In this document: piece after piece, positions 43,041 to 52,775 of the stretch
Numbering within the stretch: the first letter of the stretch is position 1
Layout: every line of letters begins with the position of its first letter
Assembly: GCA_945861435.1 (NCBI GenBank)
Contig: CAMAUX010000026.1
Coordinates: forward strand, 1 to 64,000
Reading direction: 5' to 3'
DNA: 64,000 nt
Origin: Chthoniobacter flavus
Lineage (GTDB): Bacteria > Verrucomicrobiota > Verrucomicrobiia > Chthoniobacterales > Chthoniobacteraceae
Program-made: the position numbers and the translations under genes
Notes under the pieces: generated by a model
What the model was told of the DNA's origin: nothing
Databases searched by the model: none
Seen by the model: the letters and a program-made list of their open reading frames with translations, nothing else

Positions 43041-45194
43041 ATGCTACCCGCATCCTCCTCGGCGCGGGGGGACACGGTTTACCGCTATCTCGGCCGCACG
43101 GAGTCCGGCGCCATTTTCGCCAGCCGGGTGGGGCTCGGCTCTGTAGGTTTCAATCCAGCCATCTGGAGCACCAGTTTCCCTCTGAATTACTGGTGCAATC
43201 CCTTGGCGGGCGCGGACACCGGATGGTCCAGCAACGGTATCGGGGTGTTCGGGGCGTCGACAGGCTCAGTCTCAATCGTTGCTTTCAGCGGTCAGAACAT
43301 TTCTGTCGGAGGGGCGCTCTGTAACTTAGATAATGCGGCGTTCAATTATACCGTGAATGACGGCGGCGGGACTACTGGCTTTGGAAGCGGTAACGCTTCG
43401 GTGGTGTTAAATAACACCGGGGACCTCTCGATGAACTCGAGGCTCGTCGGCACTGGCGGCACTGGCGGCACTGGCGGCTTCAACCCGAACGCCGGCGCTT
43501 ATGACAAACCAGATTCGGGCACGAGCACTTTCGAGGTGGCAGGGAGTGGCTCCGGTTCGGTCGGGTTCCGGGCGGAAAGCACAGGGCCGCAGCCTGCGGG
43601 AAACAAGAACATGTTCGTGGTCACAGGAGCCGGCAGCACCATTTCGGGGGAGATCATCGGCCCATGGGTGACGCGGGGAACCAGCTCGAATGCGGGTTTC
43701 AACGGTGCTGGGCAGCAGAGCGATCACGCGACCTACCCATCGAATTATGTGGATGAGACATCCCCTGCCGTCCTCAGCGCGACCGCGGCAGGAACCGGCA
43801 ATTGGCGGCTCTCAGGTCAAAACACCTACACTGGCAACGTGGATGTGAACGCCGGCACGCTCCTGCTGGGAAATGCATCTGTGCTGGGCTCCGTGGGGAT
43901 CCAACCGGGGGCACGGACCGCGACCACCACGGTTGCGGCAGGTGCCACCTTGGATCTCAACGGCATGAGCAGCGTCAGTGAGCCGATGACTCCCGATGGC
44001 GGCACTTTGAAGAGTAATGCAGGGAGCCCGGCAAATATCGCCAGTGGCATAGCTGGAGTGACGCTTTCCGCCAACGGGAGTGGATATGGGAGCGGATATT
44101 TCTGGGCACCGAAGACGATGCTCAGCGGAGTTGGGACCGGGGCGACTGCGAATCGGGGATCGACCACGGCCTCGGTGGCCTTGATCAACGGCGACATGGG
44201 CGATGCCGTCGGTACGGTGCGCATGCCATCCGGGGCGGGGTTGACCATTTCAAGTGGTATACATGCAAAGCCAGGCAGCGGCACGCTGACGCTTTCCGGC
44301 TCCGGCACTTATACCGGAGCAGATTCGGTGAGCGTTGGGGCGCTCAATGTCCAGAACCCCTCGGGGATCGGGTCCACTCCGGCGGAAACCGCGACTTCCA
44401 GTTGGGCCGCACTGAAATCGCAGGGCAATATCAGTGTGGGTGAGGAGTCCCTGAGGATCGTCGGCACTCGCGTGAGTAATGGGGTTGGGCTGCGCAACAT
44501 CAGCAGAAACAACATCCACGGCGGGACCGTCACTCTCAGCGATCACGCCCGGATCAATTCGGATTCTGGAACGCCTCCCCTGAGTAATGCCTTCGCGGTG
44601 GCGGGTCCTTCCTCCGGGCTCACGGCAGGGGGAGCTGGCGGCTCCGTGATTCAGCGCTCCATCAATACGACAAGCGGCGCCAAGAGCGGCAACGGCACCC
44701 CGACACTTTCGGCGCCCCACCCCTTTGCCGGGACCCTGAGCTTGAGCGCCGGCACGCTGCTGTTGGGCGGGGATCATCAGATCGCGTCGAACTCGGAGCC
44801 GGATTTGAAAGACCATCCGCAGGGAGCGATTTCTGTGGATGGTCCGGGCACCCTGACCCTGAGCGCCAGTTCCACGTTGGATTTCGTTCCTCTGGGTGCG
44901 GGCACCAGCGTGATCCGCTTTGGCGTTCCAGGCGGCTCCCAAGCGAGGGCATTGACTGCGTCTGACTACCATTGGGGCAAGGGCCGGCTTTTGTTTGCGG
45001 GATCGGCGGCCACGTTGATCAACCAATTTATTCGAAATGACGTCTCTTTTAACGGCGAATTGGGTTACAACTCCATTAGCTACAGTGCGTATTACGAGGT
45101 CCTGGATGTGCCGGAACCCGCCTCATGGGCGGCGGGAGCTCTGCTGCTGGGACTGGTTGGGTGGCGCGAGCGTCGTCTTTTGCGTCTGCCCTGA
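43041..45194 (+). CDS. PEP-CTERM autotransporter-repeat protein
   Basis: At least 717 aa. The C-terminus is a PEP-CTERM sorting signal: VPEPASWAAGALLLGLVGW, then an Arg cluster. The body has passenger-type repeats (WRLSGQNTYTGNVDVNAGTL, LTLSGSGTYTGADSVSVGAL and similar), as in autotransporter-associated beta-strand repeat proteins. The ATG at 43041 falls inside what looks like a signal peptide: the frame is open back to a stop at 42960 and reads GRKAAALAASIAI just before that Met. No ATG, GTG or TTG is present upstream in frame, so either a rare start is used or the true start has been lost. Confidence 0.8.
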   Translation: MLPASSSARGDTVYRYLGRTESGAIFASRVGLGSVGFNPAIWSTSFPLNYWCNPLAGADTGWSSNGIGVFGASTGSVSIVAFSGQNISVGGALCNLDNAAFNYTVNDGGGTTGFGSGNASVVLNNTGDLSMNSRLVGTGGTGGTGGFNPNAGAYDKPDSGTSTFEVAGSGSGSVGFRAESTGPQPAGNKNMFVVTGAGSTISGEIIGPWVTRGTSSNAGFNGAGQQSDHATYPSNYVDETSPAVLSATAAGTGNWRLSGQNTYTGNVDVNAGTLLLGNASVLGSVGIQPGARTATTTVAAGATLDLNGMSSVSEPMTPDGGTLKSNAGSPANIASGIAGVTLSANGSGYGSGYFWAPKTMLSGVGTGATANRGSTTASVALINGDMGDAVGTVRMPSGAGLTISSGIHAKPGSGTLTLSGSGTYTGADSVSVGALNVQNPSGIGSTPAETATSSWAALKSQGNISVGEESLRIVGTRVSNGVGLRNISRNNIHGGTVTLSDHARINSDSGTPPLSNAFAVAGPSSGLTAGGAGGSVIQRSINTTSGAKSGNGTPTLSAPHPFAGTLSLSAGTLLLGGDHQIASNSEPDLKDHPQGAISVDGPGTLTLSASSTLDFVPLGAGTSVIRFGVPGGSQARALTASDYHWGKGRLLFAGSAATLINQFIRNDVSFNGELGYNSISYSAYYEVLDVPEPASWAAGALLLGLVGWRERRLLRLP

Positions 45195-45639
45195 GCACCT
45201 GTTGTGCCTGCTGTTCCCGTGGAGGCGCCTGCCTGCAGGCGGGCAACCCAGCCTGGTTCTCTAGGGACGCTCCACCGCCCATCTGGGCACCTGCGACCTG
45301 ATCCGGACCCACGCCCCCCGCCTCCATCCACGAATCCTCATCGGGATTGTCACGGGGCTCACCAAAAGCACCACGACACCCAGCCCATAGAGCGAGTAGC
45401 GACCGGACGCAACCAGCGCATACATTGAGGATCGGCTTCCATTGAATCCGAGAGGAACGGACAACCGCAGACCGACCCCCTGAAAAAGCGCGGCGATAGA
45501 CGCCCCCCCTTACCCATTCGCCCCTCGCCTTCATTGCCCTCATTAGCTACCGACTCTGCATTGGTATCATCGGCTTGGCCCCCTCCCCTTTCGCCGCGGA
45601 CATTTGTCATCCACACTTCTTACCCAGCCAACGAAAGCC
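45195..45639. other. Region without a recognisable gene
   Basis: A minus-strand frame (45464 to 45261) contains a hydrophobic stretch YSLYGLGVVVLLVSPVTIPM but is otherwise unsupported. I see no terminator after the PEP-CTERM gene. Confidence 0.4.
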
Positions 45640-46071
45640 ATGATCGGAGATACCAACAGTCTGAAGGCCGAATACTTCGATGTATGGTTTCATTGCCCGG
45701 TCGTGCCGGAACCGTTGCCGGACGCATTTGGCATCCTCACGCCGTGCAACCCATTCGGCCGGAAAATCGGGGCCGGGGAGAATGCATCCCGACTCGAGGC
45801 GCTCCAACGTCTGCTCGATGACCGCGGGATCCGCCATTTTCCGGTCGATGGAGGGACGCGCGATCGCTCGCATCTCGAGCCGGGGTTTGGCGTGGTGGGG
45901 ATCGATCAGGACGCGGTGCGGGCACTGGGAGTCCAGTTCGAGCAGGACGCCATATTCTGGGTGGAGGGCGACCGGGTGACGCTGCTGGCCTGCAATTCCA
46001 GCGCCGCGCGACCGGCAGGCAAGTGGTCGGAACGCTGCGTAGACTGCGTGCGCCGCGCGCCGGAGAGTTGA
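45640..46071 (+). CDS. DUF3293 protein
   Basis: A 143-aa protein from ATG at 45640 (MIGDTNSLKAEYFDVWFHCP). FGILTPCNPFGRKIGAGENA, then LEALQRLLDDRGIRHFPVDG and GFGVVGIDQDAVRALGVQFE with DAIFWVEGDRVTLLAC. The ITA.NP.G...N..R...L...L pattern is that of DUF3293, a small family of unknown function. A longer start at 45604 adds 12 unconserved residues. Confidence 0.7.
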   Translation: MIGDTNSLKAEYFDVWFHCPVVPEPLPDAFGILTPCNPFGRKIGAGENASRLEALQRLLDDRGIRHFPVDGGTRDRSHLEPGFGVVGIDQDAVRALGVQFEQDAIFWVEGDRVTLLACNSSAARPAGKWSERCVDCVRRAPES

Positions 46072-46080
46072 GGGGGCGGT

Positions 46081-46613
46081 GTGAAGCGGGGGGATCTCAC
46101 ACCAAGGCACCATGGCACAAAGGTTGGAAGGAGCGGAGAGGGGGCCGGCGCTCATGACACGAGGGCGCCACGCATTGTGGGGTGAGAGGTTGGTGATCAC
46201 CTCCATTGGCGATGCGGACTGCGGTCACTGAGCGGTGTGAAGCGGGGGGATCTCACACCAAGGCACCATGGCACAAAGGTTGGAAGGAGCGGAGAGGGGG
46301 CCGGCGCTCACGACACGAGGGCGCCACGCATTGTGGGGTGAGAGGTTTGATGGCTACCTCTATTGGCGATGCGGACTGCGGTCACTGAGCGGGGTGAAAG
46401 CGGGGGGATCTCACACCAAGGCACCATGGCACAAAGGTTGGAAGGAGCGGAGAGGGGGCGGGCGCTCACGACACGAGGGCGCCACGCATTGTGGGGTGAG
46501 AGGTTTGATGGCTACCTCTATTGGCGTTGCGGCCTGTGGTCACTGAACGGTGTGAAGCGGGGGGATCTCAAACCAAGGCACCATGGCACCAAGGTTGGAA
46601 GGGGCGAAAGGGG
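46081..46613. repeat. Tandem array of a ~157-bp unit, 3.4 copies
   Basis: Units begin with GTGAAGCGGGGGGATCTCA at 46081, 46237, 46394 and 46552 (the third with an extra A), with periods 156, 157 and 158; the last copy is partial. Each includes CAAGGCACCATGGCACAAAGG and a CATTGTGGGGTGAGAGG block. The unit is not a multiple of three, so reading frames through it are not native. It ends about 90 bases from the tRNA gene. Confidence 0.92.
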
Positions 46614-46704
46614 GATGACTGCGGGAAATGAGCGCTGTCCGCTTTCATGCCTCCGGAGTGGAGCGGGCCGGTTAAGAAGTACCGGACAAGTTCCGGTCAG
46701 GTGG

Positions 46705-46779
46705 TGGTGGGCAGTGAGGGGATCGAACCCCCGACCAACTCGGTGTAAACGAGCCGCTCTACCGCTGAGCTAACTGCCC
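46705..46779 (-). tRNA. tRNA-Val (anticodon UAC)
   Basis: On the minus strand a 75-base cloverleaf runs from GGGCAGTTAGCTCAGC to CCA. The acceptor stem pairs GGGCAGT with ACTGCCC, the D arm has AGCTCAGCGGTAGAGC, the anticodon stem GCTCG/CGAGT encloses loop TTTACAC with anticodon TAC, and the T arm has GGTTCGATCC. CCA is encoded at 46705-46707. Confidence 0.96.
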
Positions 46780-47526
46780 TAAAAGCCATCGAATTACCCC
46801 ACAGACTCCCGCTCCGCAAGCTCGCATCCGCATTCTCCGTTGATGTGATCCTTCAAACACCGGCATTCAGATTCAGAGTAGGTCGACAGGTTGAGTGGCT
46901 CATTGCGTTCGGAGAATCCCTCACGCGCCTGCGGAAAAACAGCAATGAATCACCGACGGGAAACGGGGGCAGTGACGTCGATTATCGCGCCGGCAAAAAA
47001 CCCGTCCCGCAACCGGAACAGCCCCAAGCCTCCGGGACCAACAAGGACGCGACCTTCCACCGACACAGCCTCACTGATACAGCCTCACTGATACGGTCCC
47101 GTCGGCCGGGTGTCCCGGAAGCAGGCAGGGCTTCACCCGCGAGCGTGGAGATTGATCACGTTGTTGATGGTCTTCGGCTGCAAATCAGCGAGCGCCGACG
47201 CTGCCACTGGATGCAGGCAGGGTTCCACCGTGATAGCCCCTTCCCGGCACAGCCGCGTCCGCATCATCCGGAACCGCCCACCGCGCCCTTGCTGGCGCCC
47301 TTGCTGGTGCCCCCTTCCATCGGCCTCCATTCCATCAACCTTCGCCCCCTGACAACCTCCCTCCCTGGCAATCCCCTCCCCCCGCTGGCATCCTGTTAAG
47401 CTACGCCCCAACGCTGTTATCCCCGCCCCAACGCTGCATCGTCTGCCAGCAACGCGCCTGAGAGCAGTGCGTCCGGCAACACTGCATTGGGCAACACTTC
47501 CCCCCGGAAACACCGCGCCCGCCGGA
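46780..47526. other. Region without a recognisable gene
   Basis: Upstream of the tRNA gene. Frames on both strands are open but show no conserved features. Confidence 0.45.
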
Positions 47527-47766
47527 TTATTTCCTGCGGGTGGAAGGCTTCGCGCTGGCGGCGGGCTTGGAGACTTCACCCTCGTCAGCATCGCCACCCG
47601 TATCATCGCCACGCACATCGCGCTCGATGAGCACGATGATGTAGTTGCTCAGGGAACGCCGCTCCTTTTCAGCCCGTTTGCGCAGGGGCTCCAGCAACTC
47701 CTCCGGGCAGCGAAACGCTGTGTACTTCGTCGCCGTCTTCGATTCGATCGGTGTTTTGGGTCGCAT
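47527..47766 (-). CDS. Ribbon-helix-helix / CopG-like protein
   Basis: A 79-aa protein. MRPKTPIESKTATKYTAFRC, then PEELLEPLRKRAEKERRSLS and NYIIVLIERDV form a strand-helix-helix unit of the Arc/CopG fold, followed by an acidic and Lys-rich tail. Probably a small DNA-binding regulator; no toxin partner is adjacent. Confidence 0.65.
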   Translation of the reverse strand: MRPKTPIESKTATKYTAFRCPEELLEPLRKRAEKERRSLSNYIIVLIERDVRGDDTGGDADEGEVSKPAASAKPSTRRK

Positions 47767-48834
47767 AGAACTTTTGAGTGTAACTGAGACTGAGAATACA
47801 ACGAGGGAAAGCCGCCAACTGGCACCAACCCCGCTGACAATCTAGTTCAGGTCAGCGCTTGTGCAACTTTGCGATAGGTAATTTTTGCGCCCTCTATGGA
47901 TGTCCACCGAAGGTCATCCATCCAGCCTCCCGCCCCGACCCAAATCAGCGCCCTCCGCCGTCCTTCACAAACCCGCAGCTTCCGCGGACGACACCCGAAC
48001 CCTCATCCAGCAGACCCCGAGCGGTCGTTGATGCGCCACGCCGTGCGGGGGCGGAGTTTTTACAGATTCGAGCATTACACCCCGATTGCGGGTGAGGCTT
48101 TGCCCATGATGCCGGCATCGTTGTGGAGCGGCGCAGCAGCCACCGCACATCTTCCTGCGGTGCAGCGAGGCGTGAGAGGGCGCTCTGGGATCGGTTGGAT
48201 CGCGTGGATCGCGTGGCGGTTGGCCTCGGACAGTGTTCGCAGACGGGGACATGGGGCGCGATCGGCGTGGGCAACGGGGCTCCTGCCAGACCCGATGTCA
48301 GTCACCTTTGGTAATCCTAAAACCGTGAATGGACGGCCCACGGAATACCGTCACGGACCGCGCGGAAGGAATGGGGGGAATGGGGGGGCTGAGAGTCTGT
48401 TGCGTGGTCCGTGGGCCATTGGGAACTCTCCGGGTTCAGGCGACTGCTGAGTCCTATCGGTGCCTGTGTACTTGAGGGTAACAGCCATGTCGTTACCGAC
48501 TTTGAAGATCGCTCAAAGAGACTCACCCAACGGGTGAGACTGAAACGGAATGATTGTTTAAGCTGCAAATTCCGTTTCCGCAGAAACTCACATCAGATCC
48601 GACAAGTTTTCATCGCCGCATTGAGGGTAATGCGACGGGCACGCGCGCTGTCTACGCAAACGGCGTGACCAAGGCCCGCCGCGCCCCGCCGGACCGCCGC
48701 CCCCCCTTGCACGCCGCGACATGGCATTTGTAAAATAAACCTCGATGCGGTTTTAATACAAAAACAGGCCGCCCCGGTGCTAGCCTCCCCGCCCCTCCCG
48801 CGCGCATCCTCCCATCCGTCAGCCCCCTCTCCTC
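47767..48834. other. Region without a recognisable gene
   Basis: About 1.07 kb between the RHH gene and the DUF1501 gene. A small hairpin CTCACCC-N3-GGGTGAG lies at 48522-48538. No convincing coding frame; the promoter of the DUF1501 operon should be near the right end. Confidence 0.45.
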
Positions 48835-50226
48835 ATGATCGACTTCCTCTCCAGCATCCCCGGACGCGGCGGCCTCTGCGGATCCTCCCATCTGAAACGC
48901 CGCGAATTCCTCCAAGTCGGCGCCCTCTCCGCCCTCGGCCTCTCGCTGCCCCAGTACCAAGCCGCGCGCGCCGCTGGCCAGGTCGACCGCTCCAAGGACG
49001 AACGCGCCTGCATCCTCCTCTTCAACCTCGGCGGCCCCAGCCATATCGACCTCTGGGACATGAAGCCCGACGCCGCCTCCGAGGTCCGCGGCCCCTTCAA
49101 ACCCATCCCGACAAAGTCCCCGGAAATCCAAATCTCCGAGGTCCTGCCGCGCCACGCCCAGATCGCCGACAAATTCTCCCTCGTGCGCTCCTGTCATCAC
49201 GACGGGGCCGCGGTCCACGACGCCGGCTGGCAGATCATGCAAACGGGACGCCGCTTCACAGGCGGCATCCAAACGCCCCACATGGGCGCCGTCCTCAGCC
49301 ATCTGCGCGGTCGCCGGACGGATCTTCCCCCCTTTGTCGTTCTCCCCGAACTCATGGGCCGCGGCGGAGGGAACCTCCCCAACGGTCAGGCCGGCGGCTT
49401 CCTCGGCAAGGCGCACGATCCCTACGCGCTGATGGCCGACCCCTCAAAACCGGGCTTCAAGGTCCCGGACCTCCTGCCTCCGGACCACATGGCGGCGCTG
49501 CGTCTCGAGCGTCGCCAGCAGATGCGCGACGTCGTCGACCAGAGCGTGAAGGCCTTCGAAGCCAGCGAGGACGCGCGCCTCATGGATGAGAACTTTCATT
49601 CCGCCTTCCGCCTGATGACAAGCGAGCAGGCGCGCGCCGCGTTCGATCTTTCCAAGGAACCGGCCTCGGTGCGTGAACGCTACGGCATGAACCGCTTCGG
49701 CCAGTGCTGCCTGCTGGCCCGGCGCCTTGTCGAAAACGGTGTGCGCTTTGTCACCATCAACACCTTCCTCACTGTGTTTGGCGAAACTACGTGGGACATC
49801 CACGGCTCCAAGCCCTTCACCTCCATCGATGGAATGAAGAACGTCGTATGCCCCATGTACGACCAGGCCTACTCCGCGCTCATCGAAGACCTGCACCAGC
49901 GCGGCATGCTCGACAACACGATGGTCACCGCGCTCAGCGAGTTCGGCCGCACGCCCAAGGTCAACCCGGCCGGCGGCCGCGACCACTGGCCCCAGTGCTT
50001 CACCGTCTCCTTCGCCGGCGGCGGAGTGAAGGGCGGCCGCGTCATTGGAAAAAGCGACCCCGTCGGCGGATTCCCTGCCGAGCGTCCCGTGGAACCGGGC
50101 GACCTCGTTGCCACCGTTTTCCACAGCCTCGGCCTCGACCACAAAGCCCATCTGCCGGGCCCTGGCGGGCGCCCCTTCGGCCTCGTCGATTTCGGTCGTG
50201 ACCCCATCCGCGAACTCTTCAGCTGA
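48835..50226 (+). CDS. Tat-exported DUF1501 protein
   Basis: A 463-aa protein with a Tat-like signal: HLKRREFLQVGALSALGLSL, then an AQ/AAG-type cleavage region. The mature part begins ERACILLFNLGGPSHIDLWD and later has LVRSCHHDGAAVHDAGWQIM and SEFGRTPKVNPAGGRDHWPQ, the conserved elements of DUF1501, an alkaline-phosphatase-superfamily relative. These proteins are encoded next to DUF1549/DUF1553 proteins in Planctomycetes and Verrucomicrobia. The stop overlaps the next ATG (TGATG). Confidence 0.88.
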   Translation: MIDFLSSIPGRGGLCGSSHLKRREFLQVGALSALGLSLPQYQAARAAGQVDRSKDERACILLFNLGGPSHIDLWDMKPDAASEVRGPFKPIPTKSPEIQISEVLPRHAQIADKFSLVRSCHHDGAAVHDAGWQIMQTGRRFTGGIQTPHMGAVLSHLRGRRTDLPPFVVLPELMGRGGGNLPNGQAGGFLGKAHDPYALMADPSKPGFKVPDLLPPDHMAALRLERRQQMRDVVDQSVKAFEASEDARLMDENFHSAFRLMTSEQARAAFDLSKEPASVRERYGMNRFGQCCLLARRLVENGVRFVTINTFLTVFGETTWDIHGSKPFTSIDGMKNVVCPMYDQAYSALIEDLHQRGMLDNTMVTALSEFGRTPKVNPAGGRDHWPQCFTVSFAGGGVKGGRVIGKSDPVGGFPAERPVEPGDLVATVFHSLGLDHKAHLPGPGGRPFGLVDFGRDPIRELFS

Positions 50227-52769
50227 TGCACCTCCCCATTTTCCTCGCCGCCGCCCTTGCCGTAAGCGCCGCCAGCGCGGCCGGCCCCGCTACCGTCCAA
50301 GCCGCTTCCACACAGGATCAAACGTCCATCCGGATTATCCCGGCTAGCGTTCGCCTCTCCGGTCCGCACGCGCGCCAGCAGGCGCTCGTCTACCATGCCC
50401 GCGGCGCGGGGTTCGGAGCGGAAGCCTCCGGCGCAACCCTGCGCATCGAGGATCCCACGATCGCGAGCATCGATGCCGAGGGCAACGTGCGCCCGCTGCG
50501 CGATGGGACGACCCGCCTCCTTACCTCCTTCAACGGACAGGACGCCGGCGTCGAAGTCCGGGTGCAAGATGCCGCGAAGCCGCAGGCGTGGAGCTTTGAC
50601 CGCCACGTCCAGCCCATCCTGAGCAAGAACTCCTGCAACACCGGCGGCTGCCATGGAGCGCTCGCGGGTAAAGGCGGATTCCGACTCAGCCTCTCCGCCT
50701 ACGATCCGGACAACGACTTCTACAACCTCGTGCGCGATGCCGGCGGCCGCCGCATCGAACCCGCCGACCCGCTCATGAGCCTGCTGCTCACCAAGCCCAC
50801 CATGGCCGTCCCGCACAAGGGCGGACGCAGGCTCCAACCCGGCGGCGACGACTACCGCATTCTGGCCGAATGGATCGCCGGAGGTAATCCGGGTCCCGAA
50901 CCCGCGCGCGCCGCACTCGACCACATCGAGGTGGAACCCGCATCCATCGAGGCTTCCAAGGGCGCGAAGCTGCGCCTGCTCATCACCGCGCACTACGCCG
51001 ATGGCACGCGCGAGGATGTGACCCGCTGGGCGAAACTCTCCTCCACGGATGAAACCGTCGCCAAAGTGGACGACGCCTCCGGTCGCATCGAGGTGATCGG
51101 CCACGGTGCGGGAGCCCTCAACGCGTGGTTCTCCAGCCGCATCGTCACGGCGCGTGTCACCGTCCCCTTCCCGCGCCCGGCGCAACCTGCCGCCGTCGCG
51201 GCAAACGCTGCATCCACGGCAGCGCCAGCGGCCGCCTCAGCGCCCGCGAACCGCGTCGACAAGGCCGTGCTTGCCCAGCTCCAGCGGCTTCAACTCGACC
51301 CCTCCCCGCTCTGCGACGACGCCACCTTCCTGCGCCGCGCGCATCTCGACGCCATCGGCATCCCGCCGACCGCGGACGAGACGCGAGCCTTCCTTTCCGA
51401 CCACTCGTCGACCAAGCGCACTGCGCTCATCGACAAACTCCTGCAGCGCCCCGAATTCACCGATCTCTGGACTTACCGCCTCGCCGACATCTTCCTCATC
51501 AACGGCTCCTCCCTGCGCCCGGAAGCCGTTCAATCCTACTACCAATGGCTGCGGGACCGCGTGGAATCCAACACGCCATGGGACGTCCTTGTGCGTGAAG
51601 TGATCACCGCGCGTGGCGAAAGCCTCCGGCAGGGCGAGACCAACTTCTACGCCGTCCATCAGGATCCCGAGACCATGGCGGAGAATGTGAGCCAGGCCTT
51701 CCTCGGCCTCTCCATCAACTGCGCCAAGTGCCACAACCATCCCCTTGAGAAGTGGACCAACGACCAGTACTACGCCTTCGCGAATCTCTTCGCACGCGTC
51801 CGCGCAAAGGGCTGGGGCGGCGACTTCCGCAGCGGCGATGGCAGCCGCACCCTCTTCGTCACCAACGAAGGCGACCTCCTCCAACCGCGCACCGGCCGCC
51901 CCCAACCGCCGGCCCCGCTCGATGGCGCGCCCATTGATCCCAGCGACACGCGCGACCGCCGCGAGGTCCTCGCCCAATGGCTCACCTCGCCCAAGAACCC
52001 CTACTTCACGCGCGCCATCGTCAACCGCACATGGGCCGCCTTCTTCGGCACCGGCATCATCAATCCGGTCGACGACCTGCGCATGTCGAACCCCGCTTCC
52101 AACGAGCCCCTTCTTCAAGACCTCTGCGCCTTCCTCATTGAGAAGCGCTACGATCTCAAGAGCCTCATGCGCCTCCTCCTTCAGAGCGACGCGTACCAGC
52201 GCTCCAGCGATCCCACGGACTCGAACCGCTCCGACACCCGCCACTTCTCCCACTACTACCCGCGCCGCCACATGGCCGAGGTCCTCAACGACGCGATCAT
52301 CGGTGTCACCGGTATTCCAGAAATCTTCGACACCGTGGTCATGAAGGACGGCGACACCAAGAAGACGGAGTTCTACCCGGCGGGCACGCGGGCGCTGCAG
52401 CTCTACGACACCGCGGTGCGTTCGTATTTCCTCAAAGCCTTTGGGCGCAACCAGCGCGAGATCACCTGCGAATGCGAACGCTCCAGCCAGCCCAGCCTCG
52501 TTCAGGCGCTGCATCTCTCCAACGGCGACACCATTAACAAACGCCTCGCGGACCCGAAGGGGTTGCTCAATCAATGGCTCGAGCGCCACGCCGACAACGG
52601 CCCGCTCATCGAACAAGCATTCCTCGCCGCCCTCTCGCGCACGCCCCTTCCGCGTGAACTCGCCGCCTACACCGCCGCCTTCAACGCTCCGGGCGCCATC
52701 CGCCGCGAGGTCGCTGAGGACATGGTTTGGGCTCTGCTCACCAGCCGCGAATTCCTCTTCCAGCACTGA
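50226..52769 (+). CDS. DUF1549/DUF1553 protein with Ig-like and cytochrome-like motifs
   Basis: An 847-aa secreted protein (signal MHLPIFLAAALAVSAASAAG). A BIG2-like domain (residues about 35-115) precedes a cytochrome-type CNTGGCH motif near residue 138; a second Ig-like part lies near 230-310. The DUF1549 domain follows with a CAKCHNHPLEKWTNDQYYAF motif (CxxCH) near 500, then DUF1553 with NRTWAAFFGTGIINPVDDLR and YPRRHMAEVLNDAI near 600-690. Probably a periplasmic heme-binding protein. It is coupled to the DUF1501 gene upstream and followed closely by a cytochrome-WD40 gene. Confidence 0.85.
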   Translation: MHLPIFLAAALAVSAASAAGPATVQAASTQDQTSIRIIPASVRLSGPHARQQALVYHARGAGFGAEASGATLRIEDPTIASIDAEGNVRPLRDGTTRLLTSFNGQDAGVEVRVQDAAKPQAWSFDRHVQPILSKNSCNTGGCHGALAGKGGFRLSLSAYDPDNDFYNLVRDAGGRRIEPADPLMSLLLTKPTMAVPHKGGRRLQPGGDDYRILAEWIAGGNPGPEPARAALDHIEVEPASIEASKGAKLRLLITAHYADGTREDVTRWAKLSSTDETVAKVDDASGRIEVIGHGAGALNAWFSSRIVTARVTVPFPRPAQPAAVAANAASTAAPAAASAPANRVDKAVLAQLQRLQLDPSPLCDDATFLRRAHLDAIGIPPTADETRAFLSDHSSTKRTALIDKLLQRPEFTDLWTYRLADIFLINGSSLRPEAVQSYYQWLRDRVESNTPWDVLVREVITARGESLRQGETNFYAVHQDPETMAENVSQAFLGLSINCAKCHNHPLEKWTNDQYYAFANLFARVRAKGWGGDFRSGDGSRTLFVTNEGDLLQPRTGRPQPPAPLDGAPIDPSDTRDRREVLAQWLTSPKNPYFTRAIVNRTWAAFFGTGIINPVDDLRMSNPASNEPLLQDLCAFLIEKRYDLKSLMRLLLQSDAYQRSSDPTDSNRSDTRHFSHYYPRRHMAEVLNDAIIGVTGIPEIFDTVVMKDGDTKKTEFYPAGTRALQLYDTAVRSYFLKAFGRNQREITCECERSSQPSLVQALHLSNGDTINKRLADPKGLLNQWLERHADNGPLIEQAFLAALSRTPLPRELAAYTAAFNAPGAIRREVAEDMVWALLTSREFLFQH

Positions 52770-52775
52770 GACGTC

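Noticed and set aside
46081-46613. CRISPR array
   Set aside because: The unit is about 157 bp, adjoining copies have no unique spacers, and there are no cas genes.
46705-46779. Genomic-island attachment site at the tRNA 3' end
   Set aside because: I looked for a second copy of the tRNA 3' segment elsewhere in the window and found none longer than about 11 bases, and there is no integrase gene nearby.
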